Positions 7,366 through 15,385 of a DNA stretch of 40,625 bases are shown one piece after another (within the stretch, counting starts at the first letter, position 1; each line of letters starts with the position of its first letter). This DNA is from Bacteroidota bacterium. Lineage in GTDB: Bacteria; Bacteroidota; Rhodothermia; Balneolales; Balneolaceae. Made by a program: the position numbers and the translations under genes. The stretch lies in the NCBI GenBank assembly GCA_009909035.1, contig JAAAOB010000114.1, positions 1 through 40,625 on the forward strand, written 5' to 3'. Below the pieces are notes generated by a model. It did no database searches, was not told the origin of the DNA, and saw only the letters and a program-made list of their open reading frames with translations.

Positions 7366-8574
7366 TCACGATGGAAATGAAATTTTTCCAAAATTAATTT
7401 TTTTTGATCCCTGGCTGGAGTCGATCGGGATGCCATCGCCGGCAAGCATTTCATTGGCGAGCACGGCAAAAACCACGGCTTCTTTGGCATCAGGATCAAT
7501 GCCCAGCTCTGCAAAACTTTTAAAACGATTTTGATTCAGAAGAACGCTCAGGCGCTCCATCAGTACCGGGTTATGTGCACCTCCGCCGCTTGTGTAGATA
7601 TCGCTGTTCTGGAGCGCCGGCAGCTGCGTTTCGAGGCTCTCGGCAATCGTTCTGGCGGAGAGTTCGGTGACCGTGGCCACCAGGTCTTCAGGCGGCATCA
7701 AATCCAAACTCATTCCATTTTGCGCCATCACCTCTTCAACCCACCGGATGTTAAAATATTCCGGGCCCGTCGATTTTGACTCCGCATCACGGAACCAGTC
7801 GTCCTGCAGCAGGTGGTTCAGCAGCTCTTCCCGCACAACTCCTGAGCGCGCAATAGCCCCGTCTTCATCATAGGGGCGGTCATAGAAGTGTTGAACTACG
7901 TTGTCTATCAACGTATTTCCCGGGCCGGTGTCTGTAGTGAACGAGGTATGGCCACCCTCCACTGCAGCAGGCAGCCAGGTGTAATTGGCTATTCCGCCGA
8001 TGTTTAGCAGGATCCTGTTCTCCGGGCTCTCTCCAAACAACAACCGGTCAACCAGGGCCGCCATCGGGGCTCCTTCCCCACCATGTGCGATGTGCTTTTG
8101 ACGAAAGTCGCTGATCGTCACAATTCCGGTGCGAGCAGCTATTTCATCTCCGTCTGCTATCTGCAGGGTACTATTGAGCGGCCGGTCTGACGGGGTCTGA
8201 TCCCGTGCCGGCAAATGATAAATGGTCTGCCCGTGACTCGCTATGCAGTCCACCTGCTCCCCGCTCAGGTTCCACTCGTGCAGCGCGTCGTTGATCATAT
8301 CCCCGTGTATGGAGGCGAGCCATCGATGCTGGTAGCAAATCTCTTTCAACTTCACCGACTCCACCGATGAAATAGACTGAAGCCGTTTCTTTTGCTTCTC
8401 GCTGTAGGGAATGGTTTTAAAATTTGTCAGCTCTGCCTCTGTTCTTGTTCCGGAACCGCGGATCGTGCAGAGGGCAATATCCAGCCCATCAAGAGACGTA
8501 CCGCTCATCAACCCGATGATGGTTCGGGTCTCTTTTTCGGCAATGGTAAAAAGCTGAATCAGTGATTGGTTCAT
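7366..8574 (-). CDS. anmK: anhydro-N-acetylmuramic acid kinase
   Basis: AnmK phosphorylates and opens 1,6-anhydro-MurNAc to give MurNAc-6-phosphate during peptidoglycan recycling in the cytoplasm. The 402-residue product shows the ATP-binding motif IGLMSGTSLDGLDIAL near the N-terminus, ASHGQTIYH, LQIADGDEIAARTG, HGGEGAPMAALVD, LNIGGIANYTWLP, TDTGPGNTLIDN and the C-terminal TSGGGAHNPVLMERL. The open frame extends upstream to 8691, but that extension is hydrophobic and unlike the family and overlaps the opposite gene, so I start at the ATG at 8574. The protein is about 30 residues longer than the E. coli enzyme. No murQ is nearby. Confidence 0.95.
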   Translation of the reverse strand: MNQSLIQLFTIAEKETRTIIGLMSGTSLDGLDIALCTIRGSGTRTEAELTNFKTIPYSEKQKKRLQSISSVESVKLKEICYQHRWLASIHGDMINDALHEWNLSGEQVDCIASHGQTIYHLPARDQTPSDRPLNSTLQIADGDEIAARTGIVTISDFRQKHIAHGGEGAPMAALVDRLLFGESPENRILLNIGGIANYTWLPAAVEGGHTSFTTDTGPGNTLIDNVVQHFYDRPYDEDGAIARSGVVREELLNHLLQDDWFRDAESKSTGPEYFNIRWVEEVMAQNGMSLDLMPPEDLVATVTELSARTIAESLETQLPALQNSDIYTSGGGAHNPVLMERLSVLLNQNRFKSFAELGIDPDAKEAVVFAVLANEMLAGDGIPIDSSQGSKKINFGKISFPS

Positions 8575-8628
8575 GAGTGCGGAATCAATATTTTTAGATC
8601 GAATGTATAACAGGTAAATAGTGGAGCA

Positions 8629-8883
8629 ATGGCTGAAGAAGCGGAAATGGAATATCAGGCGTGGCACGAAGATATTCAATATTTGGTACATATTTTAAAA
8701 GAGAGTTTTGAATCGGAATCGGCATCCTTCTACCAGGATGAGATGAACAATACGCTCTATGTTGAACTTGAGGGGCTTGACGATTATTCCGATGAGGAAA
8801 TCGTAGAAATCGCTCAACCCATCCTCGAAGAGCTGGATCTCGATTTTGAGGATATTCTGCTGTTGCCGCTGTCGAAGAGATAG
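8629..8883 (+). CDS. small acidic protein of unknown function
   Basis: I do not recognise this 84-residue protein. It is strongly acidic, with a C-terminal half dominated by Asp, Glu and Leu (GLDDYSDEEIVEIAQPILEEL). There are no Cys, no signal peptide and no membrane segment, so it should be a small cytoplasmic protein. GGAG lies just upstream of the start. It is divergent from anmK with about 54 bp between the starts. The codon use resembles neighbouring genes, which supports a real gene despite its size. Confidence 0.7.
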   Translation: MAEEAEMEYQAWHEDIQYLVHILKESFESESASFYQDEMNNTLYVELEGLDDYSDEEIVEIAQPILEELDLDFEDILLLPLSKR

Positions 8884-9098
8884 ACATTCGTTCGCTATAT
8901 GTCTGCCCGGGACATATGAACCTCCTCATCATTCCTGAGAGATTAATTGCAGATATCTACACCTACACCGTTATAACATTTGAGTTTACTGAAGTTCCGG
9001 AAGAAGTAGTGTGTTAAAAGCGCTTCCAATCTTGTTTCAGCTTCTTTAAATCTATTCGTATTTTAATTTACAGTTACCAAATTAAACCAATCAACAGA

Positions 9099-10802
9099 AT
9101 GTCAGAAATCCATACTGGATATAAAATGACCTGCATCATGTGCGGGGCTGAGAATAACGAAAAAGAAACATCGACTTACTGCACATCTTGTGGTGGCGTG
9201 CTGCAGATAGAATACAATAAAGCCAGGAAGGAGATTCAGTACCCGCTTGGCACCATCGTTCCCGATCCGCTTAAAAACCATCCTTCGGCTCTTAAATATT
9301 TGTCAAGACTATCAGAAACGTATGGAGCCACACTGTATGGAAAGCTGGAATTTGAACATCCCACCGGCTGCTTTAAAGATCGCGGAAGCTATATCGAAGT
9401 TCAGAAAGCGATTGAACTGGAGGCTGACGCCATCTGCCTGGCTTCCACCGGAAATATGGCGGCCTCTGTTGCGGCCTACGCCTGCTACTTTAATGTTCCG
9501 TGTTATGTATTTGTACCGGAACAGACCTCCGAAGCAAAGCTGGCCCAGGCAACCATTTACGACGCCACAATCATTCGTATCCAGGGCGATTTTACTAAGT
9601 GCGAAGCCCTGTGCCGTGAGTTCGCCAAGTCGGGGAACTACTATCTTGCCGGCGACTATGTCTTCCGCGAAGAGGGTCAAAAATCATTTGCCTACGAGCT
9701 GGTTGACCAGCAGGATGAACCGTTCGACTACATTTTCATACCGGTAGGCTGCGGAACCAATTTTGGCGCTATTTATAAAGGATTTAAAGAGATGCGTGCG
9801 GCCGGACTCATTGATTCCATACCAAAACTCGTAGCCGTTCAGCCCGAGACCAGCTCGCCGGTAGTTCAGGGGATATTTAAACGAGAGAAGATCATCACCG
9901 CTGACTCCAATACGATGGCCTCATCTGTAGCTGCCTCGAACCCGATCGACTTCCACAAGGTTCTCCGCGCTATTGATGATACCGGCGGTGATGCACTAAC
10001 GGTAACAGAAGATGAAATCCTATATTCACTTCGTGAAATGGCTACACAAGAGGGACATTTTACTGAGCCGGCCTGCGCCCTGCCGCTTGCATCATTTAAA
10101 AATAACCGTGAAAAATTCAGCGGTAAACGATGCCTGTTTGTACTGACGGGATCGGGCCTGAAAGACACCAAAGTGGTGGCGACCCACTCGCTCACCCCGC
10201 CTGTATTGAAACCTGATCTGGACCATGTCCACAGCTACATCAACTCCGGGTTTGTTGAAGTACAACGTAAAGCGTTTGGAAAATCCCGCGACACCATGCT
10301 TGCAAACCTTAAGATGGATGAAAACCACGAAAAGCTTTATAAAGATCACGTTGAACGGATGAATAAGCGGGGCAAAACGCTCAGGAAAAATGAACTGGAG
10401 TACCTGCAAACCATGGTGCTGAATGAGGAAACAGACCTTGATCTGCCGGTTGAAGTCCTCGACTACAAAATTACCATGCGAAAAGAGGAGCTGGTTGAAG
10501 CCGGTGTTAAACTACTGATCAACAGCGAAGAAAAAATCTCTCATGATAAAGGAGTCGGGCCCATCGATGCGGTACTGAACGCTATAAAAGCTGAAACCGA
10601 CAACTTTCTCTCTCTGGAAGTGATTGATCATGAAGTTGAAATTCTGAGTCCCGATACCGATTCACTCGTCATCGTGACCCTCACCCTTGAAAAAGACGGG
10701 CAGCAGTGGCGAACCAACGGAGCATCGGCGGATACCATAGAAGCCGTAATCAAAGCCTTTGAAAAAGGTCTTGCCATTACCAATAAAACTCTGCTTGCCT
10801 AA
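9099..10802 (+). CDS. thrC: threonine synthase-like PLP enzyme fused to a LeuA-type allosteric domain
   Basis: The first 370 or so residues are a fold-type II PLP enzyme: a zinc-ribbon pair (Cys12, Cys15, Cys28, Cys31), the PLP lysine in HPTGCFKDRGS (Lys93), ASTGNMAASVAAYA, and the glycine-rich phosphate loop PVGCGTNFGAI. This layout fits threonine synthase, which converts O-phosphohomoserine to threonine. Residues about 454-567 resemble the regulatory domain of isopropylmalate/citramalate synthase: KGVGPIDAVLNAIKAET, then NGASADTIEAVIKAFEKGL. A helical linker (about 385-450) joins the parts. The protein is far longer than ordinary ThrC (350-430). The tail suggests feedback control by a branched-chain amino acid, which is inference. 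No other threonine gene adjoins it. Confidence 0.82.
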   Translation: MSEIHTGYKMTCIMCGAENNEKETSTYCTSCGGVLQIEYNKARKEIQYPLGTIVPDPLKNHPSALKYLSRLSETYGATLYGKLEFEHPTGCFKDRGSYIEVQKAIELEADAICLASTGNMAASVAAYACYFNVPCYVFVPEQTSEAKLAQATIYDATIIRIQGDFTKCEALCREFAKSGNYYLAGDYVFREEGQKSFAYELVDQQDEPFDYIFIPVGCGTNFGAIYKGFKEMRAAGLIDSIPKLVAVQPETSSPVVQGIFKREKIITADSNTMASSVAASNPIDFHKVLRAIDDTGGDALTVTEDEILYSLREMATQEGHFTEPACALPLASFKNNREKFSGKRCLFVLTGSGLKDTKVVATHSLTPPVLKPDLDHVHSYINSGFVEVQRKAFGKSRDTMLANLKMDENHEKLYKDHVERMNKRGKTLRKNELEYLQTMVLNEETDLDLPVEVLDYKITMRKEELVEAGVKLLINSEEKISHDKGVGPIDAVLNAIKAETDNFLSLEVIDHEVEILSPDTDSLVIVTLTLEKDGQQWRTNGASADTIEAVIKAFEKGLAITNKTLLA

Positions 10803-10850
10803 CCTGGAAAAAAGTCTTAAATTTAGAGACAAATTCCATAATTTCAAGAT

Positions 10851-11285
10851 ATGAGCGATCACCCCAACACGCAAGTAAACGAAGCAGCCAAAAAGTACCA
10901 GGCAACCACCACCGAAGAGTATCAAATGGTACAGCGGGCACACCAGGGGGTCCCTGCCTCCTGCTTTTTTGATATCCTTGCGTTTTCCGGTCTCACCAAA
11001 GAGGAGCTGTCCGGCTTGCTCGATCTCTCGTTTAAAACCATACAGCGCTATCAAAAAGACGGGAAAAGATTAAATGCACTCAACAGCGAGCAGCTTCTCA
11101 AAATGATCACTCTCTATCAAAAAGCGGAAGAGATTTTTGGCGATCTGCCGTCCTTCAACCGCTGGCTGCGGAAACCTGCGCTTGGCCTGGGCAATAAACC
11201 ACCGCTCAAATATTTGCAAACTCCCGGCGGCATCGATCTCATCATGGATGAGCTGCGCCGAATCGAGCACGGAGCGCTGGCGTAA
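10851..11285 (+). CDS. Xre/MbcA/ParS-type antitoxin (RES partner)
   Basis: The 144-residue product has a degenerate Xre helix-turn-helix (LTKEELSGLLDLSFKTIQRYQKDGK, about residues 45-70). It is followed by the DUF2384 C-terminal toxin-binding region with the tell-tale AEEIFGDLPSFNRWL, GLGNKPPLKYLQTPGGIDLIMDEL, and a terminal helix. Such antitoxins bind RES-domain toxins and repress their own promoter. The usual partner follows downstream, but after an unusual 207-bp gap with a hairpin. It follows the threonine synthase gene by 48 bp. Confidence 0.92.
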   Translation: MSDHPNTQVNEAAKKYQATTTEEYQMVQRAHQGVPASCFFDILAFSGLTKEELSGLLDLSFKTIQRYQKDGKRLNALNSEQLLKMITLYQKAEEIFGDLPSFNRWLRKPALGLGNKPPLKYLQTPGGIDLIMDELRRIEHGALA

Positions 11286-11386
11286 GTCAAGGTTCAGGGT
11301 ACAGGGTGCAGTAGCGCGTGGCTCCTGCCTCGCGTATTAAATTATTGGCTTGAGACTGTCTAATAAAAGACAACTTTATATAAAAA

Positions 11387-11420
11387 AACCCTCCAGGTGT
11401 TCAAAACTCCTGGAGGATTT
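11387..11420. terminator. hairpin between antitoxin and toxin genes
   Basis: CCTCCAGG (11390-11397) pairs perfectly with CCTGGAGG (11409-11416) around an 11-nt loop. A run of seven A precedes it, so on the minus strand the stem is followed by a U-tract and would be a good intrinsic terminator. On the plus strand it is followed only by ATTTACCC, so there it would be weaker, perhaps a partial terminator or mRNA processing site. Confidence 0.6.
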
Positions 11421-11492
11421 ACCCGTCACTTGATCACTGACACTTCATTCGTTGCGAACTGAATAAACCAACAATTATGATTCAGCTAAAGT

Positions 11493-11945
11493 ATGATCGT
11501 CTACAGGATCACAACAGCAAAATGGGCTGATAAACTCTCAGGATCCGGCTACCCCGCTCGGTGGAATCCGCGTCATGTTCAGGTTATATACACCGCAAGC
11601 TCCATCGCACTGGCCTGCCTCGAAAACCTGGTGCACCGCTCCGGCGAAGGACTCAATGCTAATTTTCGCCTGGTTGAAATCTGGATTCCTGACGGCATCT
11701 CATCTCAAACGGTGACTACTGATGACCTACCCGAAAATTGGCATGGAATTGAAGGATACCCTTTCTGCCAGCGGATCGGAAGCGAATGGGTCGAAAAAAG
11801 ATTTAGCTGCACGCTTCAGGTCCCCTCCTCCATTATACCGGATGAGACCAATATTTTAATCAATCCAGGTCATGCTGAATTTCCACAAGTATCGATTACC
11901 GAGATTCGTAAATTTTCGTTTGATGAAAGGCTGAGGGGTGAGTAG
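11493..11945 (+). CDS. RES-domain toxin
   Basis: The 150-residue product begins MIVYRITTAKWADKL and continues GYPARWNPRHVQVIYTASSIALACLENLVH, matching the RES domain with its conserved Arg, Tyr and Glu residues. The end, GHAEFPQVSITEIRKFSFDERL, matches the family's C-terminal Asn/Pro-H-region and FxxDxRL motif. RES toxins of Xre-RES pairs degrade or phosphorolyse NAD+, starving the cell. The cognate antitoxin lies upstream. The domain looks complete, so the toxin is probably functional, and the 207-bp separation from the antitoxin is notable because these genes usually abut or overlap. Confidence 0.92.
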   Translation: MIVYRITTAKWADKLSGSGYPARWNPRHVQVIYTASSIALACLENLVHRSGEGLNANFRLVEIWIPDGISSQTVTTDDLPENWHGIEGYPFCQRIGSEWVEKRFSCTLQVPSSIIPDETNILINPGHAEFPQVSITEIRKFSFDERLRGE

Positions 11946-12052
11946 CGAGTACTGGGTATTTTTGAATAGCGAAGACGTTTTCGGTTATGTTTTATTGCTG
12001 CTCGTCAGGGATAGCCCCGCGGGGCATCCATCTCAGACCTCGTACCCGTTCG

Positions 12053-12520
12053 TTATTGACATCCTTCCGTTCGGCGGGTGTCCACAATCGAAAAAATTCT
12101 CCAGCTTCCGTCTCTGCGGATCAGGTTCATGCTGTTTACTCCACAGTGACTGAACTCCGTACCCCGATAAAATCGATAATCCATCCAGGCCGTTGCAAGA
12201 TCACCGTCCACATTCACGGAAATGTAGAGGATCCGCTCGATTAAGCTACCCGGTTCCGCCCCATCCACGGACTCAATAAATCGGTCGATAGGCGTCTCCA
12301 CAAGTTCGGTTCCCGCTTCAGTCTGAGTGACCGTTTGGAGCGTAGCGTTTTGATCAACAACCGACCTCAGAATGGCACCGTCTGCCGCCTCCATCCCCTC
12401 AAACAATGTCATCACGGTTTCACGAACGGCATCAGAATCCTCTTTCGCTTCGTCAAACGATTGACCTTTTGCCACAGTTGCCATCAAACATATAAGTGAT
12501 ACTAAAAAAGCTGTTTTCAT
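12053..12520 (-). CDS. secreted NTF2-like (lumazine-binding/SnoaL-type) protein
   Basis: The product starts MKTAFLVSLICLMATVAKGQS, a clear signal peptide. I start at the ATG at 12520 rather than five codons upstream for that reason. The remaining 135 residues show the NTF2-like pattern: a helix pair with AVRETVMTLFEGMEAADGAILRSVVDQNATL, then strands including GDLATAWMDYRFY and a terminal SMNLIRRDGSWRIFSIVDTRR. This DUF4440/lumazine-binding-like subgroup is periplasmic and usually of unknown ligand. It is convergent with the RES gene and divergent from the ABC-GntR operon. Confidence 0.82.
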   Translation of the reverse strand: MKTAFLVSLICLMATVAKGQSFDEAKEDSDAVRETVMTLFEGMEAADGAILRSVVDQNATLQTVTQTEAGTELVETPIDRFIESVDGAEPGSLIERILYISVNVDGDLATAWMDYRFYRGTEFSHCGVNSMNLIRRDGSWRIFSIVDTRRTEGCQ

Positions 12521-12608
12521 TCTACCCTGTACCATTCATTTTGAGTTTGCGTTTACTCATCGCAAAGTACGCATTGGGCGCAAGATTTCTCAGAATTTCT
12601 TTCACAGG

Positions 12609-12643
12609 TTGTTTTTGATTTAGTGTATTAGTATACTGGTACA
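12609..12643 (+). promoter_or_regulatory. promoter with overlapping GntR-type operator
   Basis: A TTGTTT box (12609-12614) and TATACT (12632-12637) are 17 bp apart. Over the -10 lies a 20-bp palindrome TGTATTAGTATACTGGTACA (12624-12643), symmetric as TGTA-N2-AGTATACT-N2-TACA. It lies 20 bp before the ABC-GntR operon, whose last gene encodes a GntR/YtrA regulator, so autorepression by that protein is the natural reading. Confidence 0.75.
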
Positions 12644-12663
12644 GTAGAACTAAAAAATACCTT

Positions 12664-13521
12664 ATGATATCAATCAACAATCTATCGTTTGCTTTCAAAA
12701 CAGGCACCCCCCTTTTCAGTAACCTGTCTCTGGACTTAGAGCCAGGTACAATTTATGGGCTATTTGGCCTGAACGGAGCGGGGAAAACTACACTTCTCAG
12801 TCATATGTCCGGCATGCTGTTTCCCGATAGCGGCACCTGTACGCTGAATGGCGTGCCCGCACGTGACCGCTCTCCAAAAATGATGAGCGATCTGTTTCTC
12901 GTTCCGGAACAGTTTACACTCCCCTCCATGACCGGATATAAATATGTGCAGCTTCATGCGCCATTTTATCCGGGGTTTGACATGGAGATGATGGAATCCT
13001 CAATTAACACCTTTAACGTCGATCCGTCATCTGCCTTGCAGGAGCTCTCCTACGGTCAGCAGAAAAAGTTTATGATCGCCTTTGCGCTTGCAACCAATAC
13101 AAGTGTGCTGCTCATGGATGAGCCCACAAACGGGCTTGATATCCCATCAAAAAGTCAATTCCGAAAAATCGTTGCATCGCTTGATTACAGCGACCGCTGC
13201 ATTGTGATCTCCACTCACCAGGTTCGGGACTTAGGTGCCATGATTGATCAGGTGTCAATTATCAAACATGGTGACATCATCTTTAATCACGGTCTAAACA
13301 CGATTCGAGAGGCGCTGAGGTTCACGACGATCTCAAAGGATGAAGATCTGACTTACCTCTATGGTGAAGAGACGCTTGGAGGTATGAATGCAATTTGCGG
13401 TGCTAATCAAGATCAAGCCCTCAGCAGAGATTCAGGCGAGTTAGACCTTGAGCTTCTGTTCAACGGGATCATCACCAACACTGAACTATTTCAAGATGAA
13501 TTCAAAAAGGTGACGGCATGA
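12664..13521 (+). CDS. ABC transporter ATP-binding protein (YtrB-like)
   Basis: The 285-residue protein carries a full ATPase: Walker A GLNGAGKTT near residue 38, Q-loop region LVPEQF, signature LSYGQQKK, Walker B VLLMDEPTNGLD and the switch His in ISTHQVRDLG. A C-terminal extension of about 75 residues is family-typical. It is the first gene of a three-gene operon and overlaps the permease by 4 bp (ATGA at 13518). In YtrA-type operons such ATPases energise small exporters tied to cell-envelope stress. The substrate cannot be deduced. Confidence 0.9.
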   Translation: MISINNLSFAFKTGTPLFSNLSLDLEPGTIYGLFGLNGAGKTTLLSHMSGMLFPDSGTCTLNGVPARDRSPKMMSDLFLVPEQFTLPSMTGYKYVQLHAPFYPGFDMEMMESSINTFNVDPSSALQELSYGQQKKFMIAFALATNTSVLLMDEPTNGLDIPSKSQFRKIVASLDYSDRCIVISTHQVRDLGAMIDQVSIIKHGDIIFNHGLNTIREALRFTTISKDEDLTYLYGEETLGGMNAICGANQDQALSRDSGELDLELLFNGIITNTELFQDEFKKVTA

Positions 13522-14297
13522 AATCATTACCGATGACAAACAGCTTTTCATTCGAACGGTTCAAGCAGGTCCTTCATCGAACCCTGGTGCTCAACAAAAA
13601 ACAAATCATCCTTGGTGCTGTAGGTGGTATAGTTGGTTTATTCGTCTATTGGTGCATTTTGATGTTATTTGATTCAGATGGAGGTGCAAGGGAGAAAACT
13701 GTGATTATGCTGTCCACAGGCACTGTGCTATACCAGATTGCTGGTTTCATATTTACAGCCTCGATATTTAATGAGCTTCATAAAAACGATACTGCTTTCA
13801 GATTCCTCACACTTCCTGCAACAACCACCGAAAAACTGGCTTCTGGGTGGGTAGTCACATACCTTCTTTATACTATCGGTGCGCTTTCTATTCTTACGTT
13901 AAACTTGTTCTTTAGCAATTTAGCAGGACAGATGTTCTTTAATTCTGATCCGTTGAACATGGCATCCCTTACAAATATTTATTTAAACAGTGTCCTCCTT
14001 TTCTATCTTTTGTTCAATAGTGTATTTCTTCTTGGAGCAGCTCTATTCAGGCAGTACAATTTTTTAAAAACCGCATTCTCAATCGTGCTCTTTTTTATAG
14101 GAGCAGTGTTACTGAGCGGAATTATTTCATTTATTTATGGGCCCATTAACCTTCACTTCTTTTATCCTGCATTTATGGGCTTAACTTCTAATAGTGAAGT
14201 CAACAGATTAATATTTGAGTTGACATCTGTTATTCCGCCAACCGTATTCTTTCTGACGTTAAGCTATTACCGCCTCAAAAACCGACAGGTGGCGTGA
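13518..14297 (+). CDS. ABC transporter permease
   Basis: The 259-residue product is mostly hydrophobic with about six membrane segments (for example LGAVGGIVGLFVYWCILMLF, LLFYLLFNSVFLLGAALF and IVLFFIGAVLLSGIISFIYG). It has a short cytoplasmic N-terminus and a soluble insertion after the second segment containing FLTLPATTTEKLASGW. That last phrase is typical of Bacteroidota-type ABC-2 permeases. The gene overlaps both neighbours and forms the membrane part of this transporter. Confidence 0.88.
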   Translation: MKSLPMTNSFSFERFKQVLHRTLVLNKKQIILGAVGGIVGLFVYWCILMLFDSDGGAREKTVIMLSTGTVLYQIAGFIFTASIFNELHKNDTAFRFLTLPATTTEKLASGWVVTYLLYTIGALSILTLNLFFSNLAGQMFFNSDPLNMASLTNIYLNSVLLFYLLFNSVFLLGAALFRQYNFLKTAFSIVLFFIGAVLLSGIISFIYGPINLHFFYPAFMGLTSNSEVNRLIFELTSVIPPTVFFLTLSYYRLKNRQVA

Positions 14298-14659
14298 TGG
14301 ATTTCTCAGACAACAGGCCGATTTATCTGCAGATCGCCGACCATTTTTGCAATCAGATTCTAAACAAAAAATGGACGCCCGATGAGCGTATTCCATCTGT
14401 TCGGGATGTTGCCGTTCAGCTGGAAGTAAACCCTAACACGGCCATCCGTGCCTACCATTTTTTACAGGATCAGGACGTGCTCTACAATGAACGCGGTGTG
14501 GGTTATTTTATCTCGGACCATGCGTTCGATCGTGTGCTTGAAATGAAACGGAAAGAGTTCATCATGGAGAAACTTCCCGGATTTTACCGGGATATGAAGA
14601 TGCTCGGCTTTTCCGCCTCCGAGCTGGACGAACTCTATCGCGAACATCATATGGATTGA
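14297..14659 (+). CDS. GntR-family (YtrA subgroup) transcriptional regulator
   Basis: The 120-residue protein begins MDFSDNRPIYLQIADHF and has the winged helix with IPSVRDVAVQLEVNPNTAIRAYHFLQ as recognition region, then the wing GVGYFISD and a short helical tail. It lacks a large ligand domain, which is characteristic of the YtrA subgroup. The start overlaps the permease stop (TGATG); a GTG three bases earlier is also possible. Because the operon promoter holds a fitting palindrome, it probably represses its own operon and responds to a cell-envelope signal. Confidence 0.92.
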   Translation: MDFSDNRPIYLQIADHFCNQILNKKWTPDERIPSVRDVAVQLEVNPNTAIRAYHFLQDQDVLYNERGVGYFISDHAFDRVLEMKRKEFIMEKLPGFYRDMKMLGFSASELDELYREHHMD

Positions 14660-14750
14660 TCGATCTATTCCGTACCGAAAGAGTGAGCTTTTTTTGTGAT
14701 CTGAACCGGCATCCCCTACCTTATCGTGAACAATCGAACACGACAGGTCC

Positions 14751-15380
14751 ATGATTCTGCAAGGCTCCAACATCAGCTTTTCCTATCCCGGTGAATCCAT
14801 ATTTAATGGGTTCCATTTTCATTTAAAAGAGGGCGAGAACGTTGTGGTAAAGGGAGAATCGGGAAGTGGAAAATCTACCCTTTTTCGACTGATCCTGGGT
14901 TTTGAGCGTCCTGACGAGGGGCGGATCGAATGGGAAAACAGCCCGCTGACGGGTAACAGGCTCAGACAGTTTCGGAGCCGGACAGCCTGGCTGCCTCAGG
15001 ATCTGAATATCGGTGAAGGCTCGACATTGGAGGTGATGCAGTATCCGTTCCGGTTCAAACAGAGCGGCAACTCCGTTCCTTCCGATGAACAAATGATTAA
15101 TATCTTTTCCGACCTGGGCCTTGAACCGGAGACACTTCAAAAAACGTTTTCAGACCTGTCGACCGGCCAGCGTCAGCGTGCAGGCCTGGCGCTCTGTATG
15201 ATGCTGAAAAAGCCGGTCATGCTGCTCGATGAGCCAACCTCAGCCCTCGATAAAGCGTCAAAGGAGAAGGCTATTCAGCACCTGCTGTCAAACAGTACAC
15301 ACTCCATCCTGTCCACCTCGCACGATCCGTTCTGGATTGAACGGTGCGACCGGGTGATTGACCTCGACAAACGAACCTGA
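14751..15380 (+). CDS. fetA: ABC transporter ATP-binding protein, FetA/YbbL-like
   Basis: The 209-residue ATPase has Walker A KGESGSGKST, Q-loop TAWLPQDLN, signature LSTGQRQRAG, Walker B VMLLDEPTSALD and switch His in STSHDPFWIERCDRVIDL. Size and partner fit FetA, the ATPase of an exporter implicated in iron homeostasis and oxidative-stress resistance in E. coli. The permease gene starts 5 bp after its stop, and the pair is probably one operon with a promoter in 14660-14750. The iron role is by family analogy. Confidence 0.82.
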   Translation: MILQGSNISFSYPGESIFNGFHFHLKEGENVVVKGESGSGKSTLFRLILGFERPDEGRIEWENSPLTGNRLRQFRSRTAWLPQDLNIGEGSTLEVMQYPFRFKQSGNSVPSDEQMINIFSDLGLEPETLQKTFSDLSTGQRQRAGLALCMMLKKPVMLLDEPTSALDKASKEKAIQHLLSNSTHSILSTSHDPFWIERCDRVIDLDKRT

Positions 15381-15385
15381 CGGTT

